Assembly (NCBI GenBank): GCA_011799875.1
Contig: CM022302.1
Location: 375,304,775-375,368,774, forward strand
DNA: 64,000 bases
Reading direction: 5' to 3'
DNA from: Thinopyrum elongatum
Taxonomy: Eukaryota; Streptophyta; Magnoliopsida; Poales; Poaceae
In this document: piece after piece, positions 47,586-57,836 of the stretch
How the letters are laid out: every line of letters begins with the position of its first letter
Position numbering within the stretch: position 1 is the stretch's first letter
Position numbers and translations under genes: made by a program
Notes under the pieces: generated by a model
What the model saw: the letters and a program-made list of their open reading frames with translations, nothing else
Told to the model about the DNA's origin: nothing
Database searches by the model: none

Positions 47586-48553
47586 TTCCTGAGAGCAACT
47601 AGTTGGCGAGCGCTCCTTCGGGAGCCTCCCAACGATCACTTGGGGATGGGATGAGCGCGCTCTCAGCCACCGCCACGTGTCGCGCTTTGGGCGTTCTCTT
47701 CGGATTTTGTTTTTTTGTTTGTTCGCTCGCGTTTTCGGCTTTTAAATGTGTTTTTTTTTAAATATTCAACCTTTTAGTTTTCCACTGGTCTTCCTTAGCT
47801 TTTGGACCCAAAAAAAATCTAATTTTTCTTTGCGTGAAAAAACACTTTTTTCCGCGGGAGACATGGTTTTACTTTCGCGAGAGGCATGGCCATGCCTCTC
47901 GGAAATGAAAAAAAACATGTTTTCTGTTTTTTTTTTGTCAGAGGCATGGTTTTGCTTCCGCGAGAGGCACAACTGTGCCTCTCGGAAACGAAAAAAAACA
48001 TGTTTTTTTTTCTTCCGCGAGAGCCACGGCCGTGCCTCTCGAAAACGAAAAAAACACGTTTTCTATTTTTTTTCTTCCGCTAGAGGCACGTTTTTGCTTC
48101 CGCGAGAGGCACGGTTGTGCTTTCGCGAGAGACACGGCCATGCCTCTCGGAGACGAAAAAAAATGTGTTTTCTTCTTTTTTTTCCTTTCGCGTGAGGCAC
48201 GTTTTGCTTCCGCAAGAGGCACGGTTGTGCTTTCGCACGAGGCACGGCCGTGCCTCTTTTGAAAAGGAAAAAAAGGTCCCGGTTCGTTTTTTCCGTCCGG
48301 TTTCTTTTGACCGGTTTTTCGTGGAAAAGAAGTTCGTAAAAAACTATCAACATAGGATCTAATTTTGAAAATCTCAACGCGAGGAATCCAAAGGTGAAAA
48401 CTGTTCAAGATTTGGACGCAGAGATAAAATATTTTGAATAAACGGATGTAGAAAAAAAAAACTTTCTGGTTGCGACAAGTGGCGCACATACAGGGCGCCA
48501 TTTGTCGCAACTTGAGGAAATAGGAGTAATCTTTGAAATGAGTACTTCTTAAT
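47586..48553. repeat. Minisatellite of near-perfect palindromes
   Basis: After a lead-in (GGCGAGCGCTCCTTCGGGAG) the block holds five palindromes built on arms CGAGAGGCACGG / CCGTGCCTCTCG, at 47878-47901 (perfect 24 bp), 47961-47984, 48018-48041, 48126-48149 and 48239-48256, separated by GAGGCACGGTTTTGCTTCCG-like spacers and A/T runs. The frames on both strands (47746-48195, 48510-47938) are simple translations of the repeat. The block is flanked by 49 bp direct repeats (47501-47551, 48554-48602) with about four differences. Confidence 0.75.
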
Positions 48554-48602
48554 TAGTTAGGCTCGGCCCATTACTGTTTCTTTGATTAAATCCCAAAAAA
48601 CT

Positions 48603-49199
48603 ATGTACGCAACCTGATTTGAACATAGAATCTCCAGATTGAACACCGAAAGCACTGACCAGCTCATCGACCACACTTGACGTGCTACATCCCTTCTTGT
48701 ACGCCCTAAATGCAGACAATAAAAGCGCAGCTCATTTCCCTTTTTCCTTTTTCTATTTGATTTTCTTAAATGCGTGAAAAATCATGATTCCTTTTTCTTT
48801 TTTATTTTGTGGAAATGCGTGAACTTTTTTCATCAAATTCGATAAAAAAAATTCAAATCCGATAAACTTGTGTTCAAATTCGATGACCTTCTATTCGCAT
48901 TCGATGATTTTTTTTTTCAAATTCGATTAACTGTTTCAAAATTTGATGGACTTTTTTTAGATTTGATGGCCTTTTTAATAAATTTTGATGATTTTTTTTC
49001 AAATTCAATGAACTTTTTCAAAATTTTGAATAATAATTTTTTTTCCAGATCGATGAACTTTTCTTCAAAATTGATGATCTTTTTTCATTTTTTGCAAACT
49101 TTTCTTAAAAACTAATGAACTTTTTTTTTCATTTTTTTTTCTTTTTTCAAATAATTTAACGTTTTATTAAAATAAAGGTTAAATACCACTGTTTTCTAG
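48603..49199. repeat. Low-complexity TTTTTCAAATTCGATGAAC-type repeats
   Basis: A degenerate minisatellite of about 20-30 bp units (FDD/FSN-type translations) between 48835 and 49115. Not a real gene, although a frame stays open at 48870-49115. Confidence 0.65.
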
Positions 49200-49210
49200 T
49201 AGTGAACACC

Positions 49211-49285
49211 AGAGTGAGTTTGGTACAGTGGTTATTGCGGTAGGGTGTCTACCGTTTGGTGCTGAGTTCGAATCCTAGGTCTCTT
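49211..49285 (+). ncRNA. tRNA-like sequence, probably a SINE head
   Basis: It holds a polymerase III A-box-like TTGGTACAGTGG (about 49218) and a B-box-like AGTTCGAATCC (49264-49274) at tRNA-like spacing. The acceptor and T stems pair only partly, so it is not a working tRNA. A tRNA-derived SINE with the tail near 49300-49330 is the likely source. Confidence 0.5.
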
Positions 49286-49399
49286 TATATTGATATATTG
49301 ATGTTTACTTTTTCTCCACCTTTCCTTTTCAACAGGTTGCTGGGCCGGCCCGCTTCGCGTCGCTTGCGAAGGGCCAACCGGCGCTTAAAGCGCGAATTA

Positions 49400-49732
49400 G
49401 GGGTCAGTTTGGTTGCCTTCTTGGCGATCTTCTGCCTGGCCACGAGCGTGCCTGAAACCTGTCTGAGACTCGTTTATAGTTTGTGTCCTGAGACATTGAC
49501 AAACTGCCTGGCGTGAAAAAGCCTGCCGTCGTCATTAGCCTAGGCTAATCCAGGCGTCACCATTAGCCTGGGGCCAGGCCACCAATTTCACACGCCTGAT
49601 GCGTGCCTGGCTATAGATTATAGTTAAAATATTCTACTCGGTGAGTGGGCTCCACATCTGTACATATTATTGGTCCTAAAAATATTGTCTAATGCTTTTT
49701 CAGTCCAGGACATCAACCAAACGCCCTTCTCT
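49400..49732. mobile_element. Possible hAT- or Harbinger-like MITE
   Basis: Short inverted ends GGGTCAGTTTGGTTG and (minus strand) AGGGCGTTTGGTTGATG, with TTAGG at both outer sides. The interior repeats words such as AGCCTGG / CCAGGC. Ends are weakly conserved. Confidence 0.35.
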
Positions 49733-50642
49733 TAGGCAAGCCTACCCAGGCATAGCACGTGGGGCTTCTCAGGCCCATTCCAGGCACTGGTTTTTTCAGG
49801 CACAGTGGCGAGGATACGGAGAGCCTGCGCAGCGCAGCAAGGCTGGGGGCCTAGCCCCGATCCCCATCTCTCTCCCCCACTCTCTCCCTGCCTCTCGATC
49901 CCCTTCCCTTGGGCGCCGTCATGGGGCTCCCCTTGCGCGCGCCCGTTCCGATGCTCCGGCCCGCCTCCGCCTGTAGCGGCGTGGATGTTCGCCGCCTGCT
50001 GCTGGCTATGGGTTTGCGTCCACCACCACACTACCCCCGCACCATCCTACTCCGCCATGGCCTCCTTCATGCCGCTGCTGTGCAGCCGGCCCTCGCCGTT
50101 GGCCTCCTCTTTCTCTTTGCCTCGCATAGGAGCACCAGCTAGCCCGCCTCATTTCTGCCTCCTCGTGTTGCCTCTGCACACGAGCACAAGCTAGCCCGCC
50201 CTGTTTCTGCCTCTTGTTTGCCTCCTCGTATGTGCTCGCTGCTGGTTGATATTGCAGGCAACTTGCGATCATATTTAAATTGACGAGAATTCATTCAATG
50301 GAACAAGGTGGTACTGTTTCAGGCTACCTTGATTAGTGCCGCGTTCAATTCTCACATAATTTTTACCACGGGCGCAGGCCTAGCCAGGCCCATATGAGCG
50401 ATGGGAGAAAATAGGTGGTACCGAGCGACGTACCAGAAAATCGAACGTAGCATACGAAGAAACGGACAAGCGGAAGCAAATCTGGAGTGCGGGTTAATTG
50501 CCCAAAGCCACAGGGTTTTTTTCTGCAAAATTACTCATACTTTATTAGTAGGTAAGGATTAGGTATAGATTTGTTGCAGAAGTTCAAAAATAATACTCGA
50601 CTGAGTGACCATCAATTGGTGCTTGCAGCGACTAATAAATTC
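49733..50642. other. Intergenic, no gene supported
   Basis: GC-rich at 49850-50230. The frames there are Pro/Ala/Arg rich on both strands with no motif. A ~55 bp unit containing GAGCACAAGCTAGCCCGCC is imperfectly duplicated at 50130-50210. The remainder is AT-rich with nothing recognised. Confidence 0.35.
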
Positions 50643-50656
50643 TACATCGGCGACTT
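50643..50656. other. Target site duplication (left) of retroposon
   Basis: TACATCGGCGACTT, repeated exactly at 52036-52049 on the other side of the insertion. Confidence 0.85.
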
Positions 50657-52035
50657 TTTTTTACAAATGAAATATATTAATATCACGAAGATACTAATTA
50701 CACCTAGGCTCTGCAATAACGCAATACCCTAATGACACTACGAATGCATACAGCAAAAGAAGAAGAAGAAGAAGCTAAAAGGGAAAGTCCCGCTACAGTG
50801 ATGTAGTCCTTGAAGCAGCGGTACAAACACCACCAAGACAACACCTGAAGTCCAAATTCTCCAAAAAAACTACGCCTCCAAGAAGGAAACAATGCACAAG
50901 CGCCGTCGTCGCCCGATCTCAGATCATAGGTTTTCACCCTGAAGAAAGTCCACACTCCCAAAACAAATGCCTTCAAAAAAGCCATTGCCAGGCACAACCA
51001 ATTAAGGTCAGACCTTAGATTTTCACCCTGAAAGGTAAGACCTTGAAATTTTCCTGTGTTGTCGCCCCCACTTGCATGCCGCTGCTACGAGTCCCGAAAC
51101 ACCAGGCAAATTCCTCATCGCCGCAAAGACTCTAATCACCATTACTAGTCCTCAAATCACAGGTTTCATGACATTCTCTGCCTTTGACTTCACTATAGAA
51201 CGAAAAAGACATGTCCCATGATGACAACAAATAGTAGAGCTTCGCGCCGCTCCCTCTAGAAACCAAACGGTCGGAAAAAAACATGGGTGCGCACGACCGA
51301 ATCTCATCCAATCCAGCAATCTCCAGGCATGAGGCGCCCAAGGGAGTTCGCCGGCGGAGCCTTCCAGAACTTGACACTTCGGCCCGATCAAGGAGGACAA
51401 GCATCAAGCAGATCTTCGTTTTGGCCCGAGAGGAACCCTAGGACCGCCGCCTTTATTAGGCAGAACGGCGGCCCCCACGCCGTCGCCCATCGGCTCCCAA
51501 CAGCAGGCCGGAGATCTGAGCGAACACAGCCGTCACCACCCGCACCACGTGGAGATGAGGGGCTTAGCCACGCCGAGTTCCCCAAACCAGGCGCCATGCC
51601 GCCCTCGCGGCCAGAGCGGTCGCCAAGGTCGCCGAAGAAGACCTTGGCCACCGCCCCGGCGTCCGTCTCCGCCGCGTGCACCTTGACGTCCAGGACTGCC
51701 GATCTGCAGTAGCCGGAGATCCCGCCGCGTGGGGATGAAAGGCTTGTGCTGCCACCCGCCGCGCAAGGAGATGAAGGCCCGCCGCCGCCGTCAGCCGCCA
51801 GGCTTAGCCCGGTGGCTTCTTACGGCGGCGGCGGCGGACGGAGGTGGAGGGGGTGGGGCGGCGACGACTGAGATCTGTATCGCCCGAGCCGCCCCCTGGA
51901 GCGACGCGAGCGACTCATTCCCTGTAGCGGAGCGGTACGGTAGTAATGGCTCCACGCCAAGTGTACGAAGTATTACTCATTCCCTGTAGCGGAGCGGTAC
52001 GGTAGTAATGGCTCCACGCCAAGTGTACGAAGTAT
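50657..52035 (-). mobile_element. Complete non-LTR retroposon, no reverse transcriptase
   Basis: A 1379 bp insertion between perfect 14 bp duplications. On the minus strand it starts ATACTTCGTACACTTGGCG and ends ATTTCATTTGTAAAAAA, so it has a short A tail adjoining the duplication, the signature of target-primed insertion. It is GC-rich in its 5' half and T-rich towards the 3' end. No reverse transcriptase or endonuclease motif is present; the frames (for example 51681-51388) are without recognisable domain. It is thus a non-autonomous retroposon or a processed transcript. A (AAG)n tract lies at 50757-50775. Confidence 0.75.
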
Positions 52036-52036
52036 T
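51913..52036. repeat. Perfect 62 bp tandem duplication at retroposon 5' end
   Basis: The unit beginning ACTCATTCCCTGTAGCGGAG and ending CAAGTGTACGAAGTATT occurs twice head to tail without a mismatch (51913-51974, 51975-52036). Confidence 0.92.
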
Positions 52037-52630
52037 ACATCGGCGACTTGCCGTTGGGTTTCACCGTAAATGCTGAGATTTCTAAGATTTTGTTGATCCC
52101 CTTTGCTGACTTTGCTTTGTGAAATTTGCTCGTACCAGTCAATCTAGCTGTTTTCTTGTTTCCCAATCTGTGGCTATGTGGTGAATAATAAGGGACAATG
52201 AAATTTTGATCTTGCATTTGTTGCCATGAACAACATTACCATGAGCAAGCATGTACTTCAATCTGCCAAGGAACCTTAAGTAGCATCTCTCTTTCTGTTC
52301 GGCAGTTTTTGTACTTTCTTCTGAAGCACAGGTTAACTCAGCTATATTTATAGAATAGCAGCAACAAAAATATAAAAGTAGAACACAATAAAACTCATCA
52401 GATCACGAAAAATATGTAATTTGTCAAATAGCTGCTTACATAGATGTTTCAATTTATACATGATACATGGAAGAACAATATGTACTTGTATGTATTTACA
52501 TATACACAGAAGATGCACAACATTTTCTTATCAGATCATTTATTTTCAAATCGGAGAGATCCTGGTATCGAAGCACTATGGTGAGAGCAAACTTTGTGAA
52601 TTTCTGTGTATGCAGTACACTTCACAAATA

Positions 52631-54651
52631 CTAGTTTTCTGGGATTGGAGCGTAACCCTGTGGCTCTTCAAGGCGAGCTGGGGCAACAGCAGCTACAACA
52701 ACCGAGGCACCAAATAGCACAACAACCAATGCCGTGAAGTTCACCAGAAATGACTCTGGTCCATATTTGTCGATGCCTGAGCTTTGGAGGAAGGTGAGCT
52801 TCTCCAGAAACCCAAGTTCTGCCGTTGCTAGGGCTAAAATGTAAACGAAGATTCCAAGAAGTACGTGCCAAGGAAGAGCACCCTTCCTCACATTTGGCGC
52901 AGCCTTAGGGAAGAAGAAGGTCAAGAATCCAAATATCCACTGTGACAAACGCAAATTAAAGAGCACTCGTCAAAACTCAATTAAAACAAAATATCTAATT
53001 CTTTTGACTTCAACTATAATGCAACTACGTAGGTCAACAATTGTGGCATGCATCAGCTCTAAACCAATCCATTTTTCCGCTACCGATCTGATTAGTAATA
53101 GCATAAAAATACAAGCATGAAGTTTATGGGTCATTTATATTGATAACATATTGTAAAAGCATATAGGTTCACCCATATAAATTTTCCATAGTCTTACCTA
53201 TGCATACATTTTTAGAATAATCCAATACTCATACTTTATTAAATGCTTAAAATATTGTCTGTCTGTTCTACTGTAAGTTAACTGTGTCAGCGGACTCATA
53301 AAAGGTTAAAAACTACAGTCATTTATAAATACGTAAAACCAATGTGATCAAATGAACCAGGTTGATAAATGGAATAGAATTGCAATGATATCGGAAGTCG
53401 TACGGTCATACCTGAATACCGTATAGAGATATTGTTCCTATTCCAAGCCAAGAATGCAGACTGTAAAGGTTAGCAATTCCAGTTTCATTGTGATTCTTGA
53501 AAGCACAGTATATCCCGACCGCACCGAGCACAAGCGCAATAGCATGGAGTACTAGATGGATCAACTTAGTTATATCATGGTTCACCGTAGGTAGTACCTT
53601 ATATACCATTATAGCTGCCAAAATGGACAAAGTCTTACAAACAAAAGAAAAATAACGAGCCAGAAAATTTGAGGAATTTTCAGCATTACCTTCACTGCCA
53701 AGAATAATAAAGCCAATCAACATAAGAACAGGATGAACCTGTAATGTCTAACATTAGTAAAATTCTCGAAATTGCTAAATGTAAAGCAAGTTATTATCCT
53801 AGAAATTATTACAAACAGCAGGGAACACAAGTAATTCTGAAGCTCCACCTCTCACCGAGGGAGTCTTTGGAAATCCATGTCAGGAGTTGGGGGAAACAAA
53901 GGACAACGGTTATTGGTTTATTAGACATCTCCATCTGCAATTAACTCAGAGACCTGGATGTTTTTTAACTGAAACGGACATATAGTACAGCAGACACTAA
54001 CACTTACTAGACATTTTCAGATGCGTTAGAGAGCAGTTAGCTAATGACCCTAACAGAAACATGTGGTTGAACTTTGGAATACAATTGATGTGCATCAGCA
54101 CAACAGAAGGCCCAAGCACACGGACGCAATGACGTGCGTGTCCATTTTGTTTAGATTGGCTTAAAAATATTTCTTAACTATCGATGCATATATAACGCAA
54201 ACAGAAGTTGTTCTTATCACAAGTTCATATGGCTAGAGCTAAGCATCATCTAATCTCCATGGACCATGGAACCAACAACAGAAACTCACCAAGCCAACTG
54301 AAATTCAAGCAGACGCTTTTCTAAATCGCACGGACACGACGGTCCAATCTTGGCGCTACCTTCCTCTTTCACGAAGCTAGCGTACCTACCCACCCCCACA
54401 GCCCCACTCGATGCGATTTCGCCTTTTCTTTTCTTTCTGGGAGCAAAACAAAAAGGCAGAATCTAAAATCGTCTGCAACCAGAGAGGAGGGAACAGGTGG
54501 TTCTCACGTTGAAGATGAGGTTCTTGTTGGCGGCTTCGAAGGCGAGGCCGCCGCGGAAGTGGATGCACCAGTACAGCACCATGGCGGCGGCCGCCACGGC
54601 CAGCGCGTGCGCCACGTACGTGAACGGCGCCGCCCGCACGCCCAGCCCCAT
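52631..54651 (-). CDS. CYB561: Ascorbate-type cytochrome b561
   Basis: A transmembrane electron carrier that passes electrons from cytosolic ascorbate across the tonoplast or similar membranes via two b haems. Four exons on the minus strand: 54651-54508, 53738-53690, 53614-53412, 52939-52631; all introns GT/AG, open frame, 234 aa. Six hydrophobic spans are visible. The four haem-ligand histidines fit at H50 (H-P-V-L-M), H84 (K-L-I-H), H118 (S-L-H-S-W) and H157 (P-W-H-V-L-L-G), with the family's spacing of 34, 34 and 39. The A-I-M-V-Y-K-V-L-P stretch corresponds to the cytosolic ascorbate-binding motif, and S-L-H-S-W-L-G to the opposite-side motif. The first ATG in frame is used; upstream sequence in frame has none. 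The gene looks intact. Confidence 0.94.
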
Positions 54652-54775
54652 CGCCTCCGGCCCTCTGCTCCTCTGCCCCTCTCCCCTGCTCCCCTCTCGC
54701 TGGCCGGCTCTGCTGCTGGTTTCCCCGACGGACGGAGCGAGTGGAGACAATGCGGGAGCGTGGCGCCCCCGCGCC

Positions 54776-54786
54776 TCTTATAAATG
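54776..54786 (-). promoter_or_regulatory. Putative TATA box of cytochrome b561 gene
   Basis: The minus strand reads ATTTATAAGAG about 130 bp upstream of the start codon, a plausible core promoter. Confidence 0.5.
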
Positions 54787-54789
54787 ATC

Positions 54790-55062
54790 TTTTTTTTTTC
54801 TCGTGCGTTCTCTATTGATTTTTCTTTTGGCCCGACCGCATTTCTCTCCGTAAAAAATCACGATAAGGGCGACACGCCGGGTAGTTGTCGATTGCTCTCG
54901 CTATATGATGAAGAAGAGGCCCACGTCGCACATCGACGTCGACATTCAATAGCTACACGTATAAAATTACCAAAGACATTGATAAATTCACAAATTTCTG
55001 TATTGTTCTAGATAAGCTGTAGCCTTCATCAATAATAAGTACTAAACACATTTTGTAGCTGC
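54790..55062. other. Upstream region of cytochrome b561 gene
   Basis: No gene or repeat recognised in this stretch. Confidence 0.4.
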
Positions 55063-56841
55063 TGTTAGAGTTGTGTCGAATATTATTGTAGATAGGATAT
55101 GTTGTCGTGTCCAAATATGACACTTGTATCCTAGGCCTCTCATATATAGCGAGGGTAGACACGCGATGTAACCTATGCCAACATAATAGCACAGGCACGC
55201 GGGGGAACCGGCGGCATGTGCCGGCGCCCGGGCAGCCAGGGTGCGGTATTGTAGCGGTATCATGGGGAGGAGCGCCCGTAGTCATATGCCCCGGGGATGT
55301 AGCCATGATGGTGAACCTCGTTAACAAATCTCGGTGTCATGCTTATGTGATTGTTTGGTTCTCGGTAGATCGACGAAGCACTAGGTTGTTCGGAGGTCAC
55401 GAGTCTGATCTAGAGGATGGATTCATGGAGCTGCATGTGTGGTCGACAGCGTTAGTCGCGGAAGCTGAAGATCGGATGTGGCAGAAACTTCATTGTTGAT
55501 CGCGGGGCTGGTCCGGACTAAAGGCGTGTTTGGTTTACCACCAGAACACGCCACGTCGAAGATGCGGCCGCGCCGCAGATGCGGCGAACGAAACGAACGC
55601 CACACTTTTGACGAGTTGTGGCGTGAAAAATGAACTAGCAAGTTGTAGCGAGCGGTGCGGCACGCCACGACATCGTCATAAAGCAAACAGCGGCTAAGTT
55701 TAAGCGTGGCGAGCTGTGGCATGCCTAGTCACGAACCAAACACGCCCTAAGACATGTTGCGCGCTGTATGCATCGACATAAGCGATCGCAGGCGGCGGTG
55801 CGAGTAGCAGATCAATCCAAAGCGGCGGCTGCGTGTTCCAGAGGACTCGGAGACTGATCGAGATTGGATCGTGTCCATTGGTGGCGTGACGTAGCGTACG
55901 GTGGTTGGAGATCGATCTGGCGAATCACGCGACGCAACAGGAGGTGCAGCGCGGGGAGGCCCAAGTGCGTATGGTCAAAGGCGTGGAAGCCTGGTGCGGC
56001 CCAGGAGGGTGGCAAGGCCCAGGAGGCAGCAGGCTGAGCTGGTGCGACGGGTGCATGGGTGCAAGGCAAAGGCCTGGTGCGGCTCAGGTACAAGCGTGTG
56101 CAGGCAAGGCTGGGGCGCTGCAGTGTTGAACCAGGATAGCACGAGAAAGCCGGATTTAAAGCATCATGAGAATTTGTTAAAAGGAAAAATAGGATTCGTT
56201 TCCAAAGGAAACTGCTACAGCGTGTTAGAACATGGGAGTTCCAATTACCATCAGGTTGATCTATAGCGTGGAAAAGTAAAGTACAAGAAGATAGTCAAAA
56301 AGAGTCACGGGTGTTGCATGCATGAAGGTGAGCTTGAGCTTGCTGCTACATGTACGAGAAGACTAAAAGGGGACTGCTTCTGGTGTTCTTTGCATGGTAC
56401 GCCGAGAAGAAGACACGATGGTTGAAGGTGCTGTTGTTTGACATGGCAGATAAAGGGGAAACGAGGCCGGTGATGTGCGACGTGCATATAAGGTTCGGAG
56501 AAGTCTGGAGCTCGTCGTGGCAGGATCATGCATACACAGGGCGTCAAGCAATGCACGGAGATGTGCGGGCGGACACGACGCAGGGTGGAGCATGGTCGCA
56601 GTCGGATAATTTTGGCTGGGTCGGACTGGACAGTCTGATGGACCGACAGGGATGTTGGTCAAAGCAGAAGACGGCGGTGATTTCAGCGATGATGACACAA
56701 GAGCGTGATGCTTATGGTGGCTGACTTCTGGGGCGTGGGAACATGTGGTGCAGGCCTGAGGGCTTGTGCGGCTTCGACAGAGACTATGGCGCAGGGTTGA
56801 TTCAAGGCAGTGTACACATGAGAGAGATTGAAGTCGACGGA
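55063..56841 (+). mobile_element. Ty1/copia-like LTR and leader fragment
   Basis: Starts TGTTAGAGTTGTGTCGAA, a common form of Triticeae LTR starts, with a TATA-like CATATATAGCG at 55141. After about 450 bp of LTR, GC-rich non-coding leader-like text follows to 56841, where a gypsy element has landed. No gag or pol domain is left. A small MITE (55522-55747) is nested in it. The copia assignment rests on the LTR start and general look only. Confidence 0.5.
55522..55747. mobile_element. PIF/Harbinger-like MITE
   Basis: 226 bp with inverted ends AGGCGTGTTTGGTT and (minus strand) GGGCGTGTTTGGTT, flanked by TAA on both sides (55519-55521, 55748-55750). No coding capacity. Confidence 0.75.
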
Positions 56842-57836
56842 TGTCGGGGGGATAGACCCCGGGTAGCCTCATCAGCACTTAATCATATTTCAAGACATCG
56901 GGGCTGGCCAAGCCCCTCAGTCCGACTGGTCGTAAGACCGGCCTCCGGGGCCGGACGGGACCGGAGGGCCGCCTCCTAAAAGACGGCGGGCCCCAAGAAA
57001 GCGGTTGAAGTTAGAAGGCTGCCTCCTAGAAGACGGCGCGTTCCAGAAGACGACGTACCCCGGAAGACGGCGCACTCCAGAAGGTGGCGAGGGTACGGGC
57101 CGGCTCCTAGCAGGCGGCACGTCCCCTCCCTAGGAGTTTGAGCCCGACCAGGAGACAAGCTGGGGCATGGCCACAGTGCGCCATGCTTCCCTCAAATCAC
57201 GGCCGCATGGCTACAGTAGGCGCCGCCAGGCGGCCGCCGACCCGCCCGGCGCGGCGCTGTAGCCATGGCGCGCCCGACACGGCCTCCGTCCGCACGGACG
57301 GTACCATAGTGAAGAGCCGTCAGCGGGGCCCGCAGGCGGCGGGCCCCACCTGTCGGCTGGTTCCCCGGCAGCCGGCAGGGCCCAGCAGAGGCGGGCCCCA
57401 GTAGCCGGCGGAGAACCCGGCCCCCATGGACGCTGGCAGCCGGGGCCTACCACCCGGCCATATTACCATTGTACCCCTGGGGGGTTAGCCTATAAAACCC
57501 CCCAGGCCACACCCATGCAAAGGGTCGTTCCCCTCATGTTCCACTTCAGTTCTACACACACCATAGTCAGGGAGGGGAGAGAGCTAGCCTTGCCCTTCTT
57601 CCTCCTCTCGCCGAACAGCTCTAGGAGCGTCATTGTACTCTTTGCTTCATAGTGATCATGCGGAGACCCCGCAGAGCAGGAGTAGGGGTTTCATCTCTTA
57701 GGAGAGCCCTGAACCTGGGTAGTTCTCGTGTCCGTCCGAGCTTGTGCCCACTCCCGCTTCCAGGACCCGACGACGATCTCATGGCCCCAACCATGATAAG
57801 CCATCCCCTGGCATCTGTCGAGATTTTACCACGACA
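56842..57836 (+). repeat. 5' LTR of Tat-type gypsy element
   Basis: A 995 bp LTR starting TGTCGGGGGGATAGACCCCG and ending GATTTTACCACGACA, followed at once by a primer-binding-like site and gag. It has a TATA-like CTATAAAACCCC at 57490. Only this LTR is in the window. Confidence 0.85.
57490..57498 (+). promoter_or_regulatory. Putative TATA box in gypsy LTR
   Basis: CTATAAAAC about 345 bp before the LTR end, in the element's transcription direction. Confidence 0.55.

Noticed and set aside
47746..48510. Long frames on both strands resembling a repetitive Arg/Lys protein
   Set aside because: They translate the palindromic minisatellite; both strands are open for the same reason and there is no start context or splice signal.
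48870..49115. A Phe/Asp-rich 81-codon protein
   Set aside because: It is a translation of a TTTTTCAAATTCGATGA-type simple repeat.
49805..50272. Possible GC-rich gene
   Set aside because: Open in several frames on both strands, low complexity, no motif and no splice-compatible extension.
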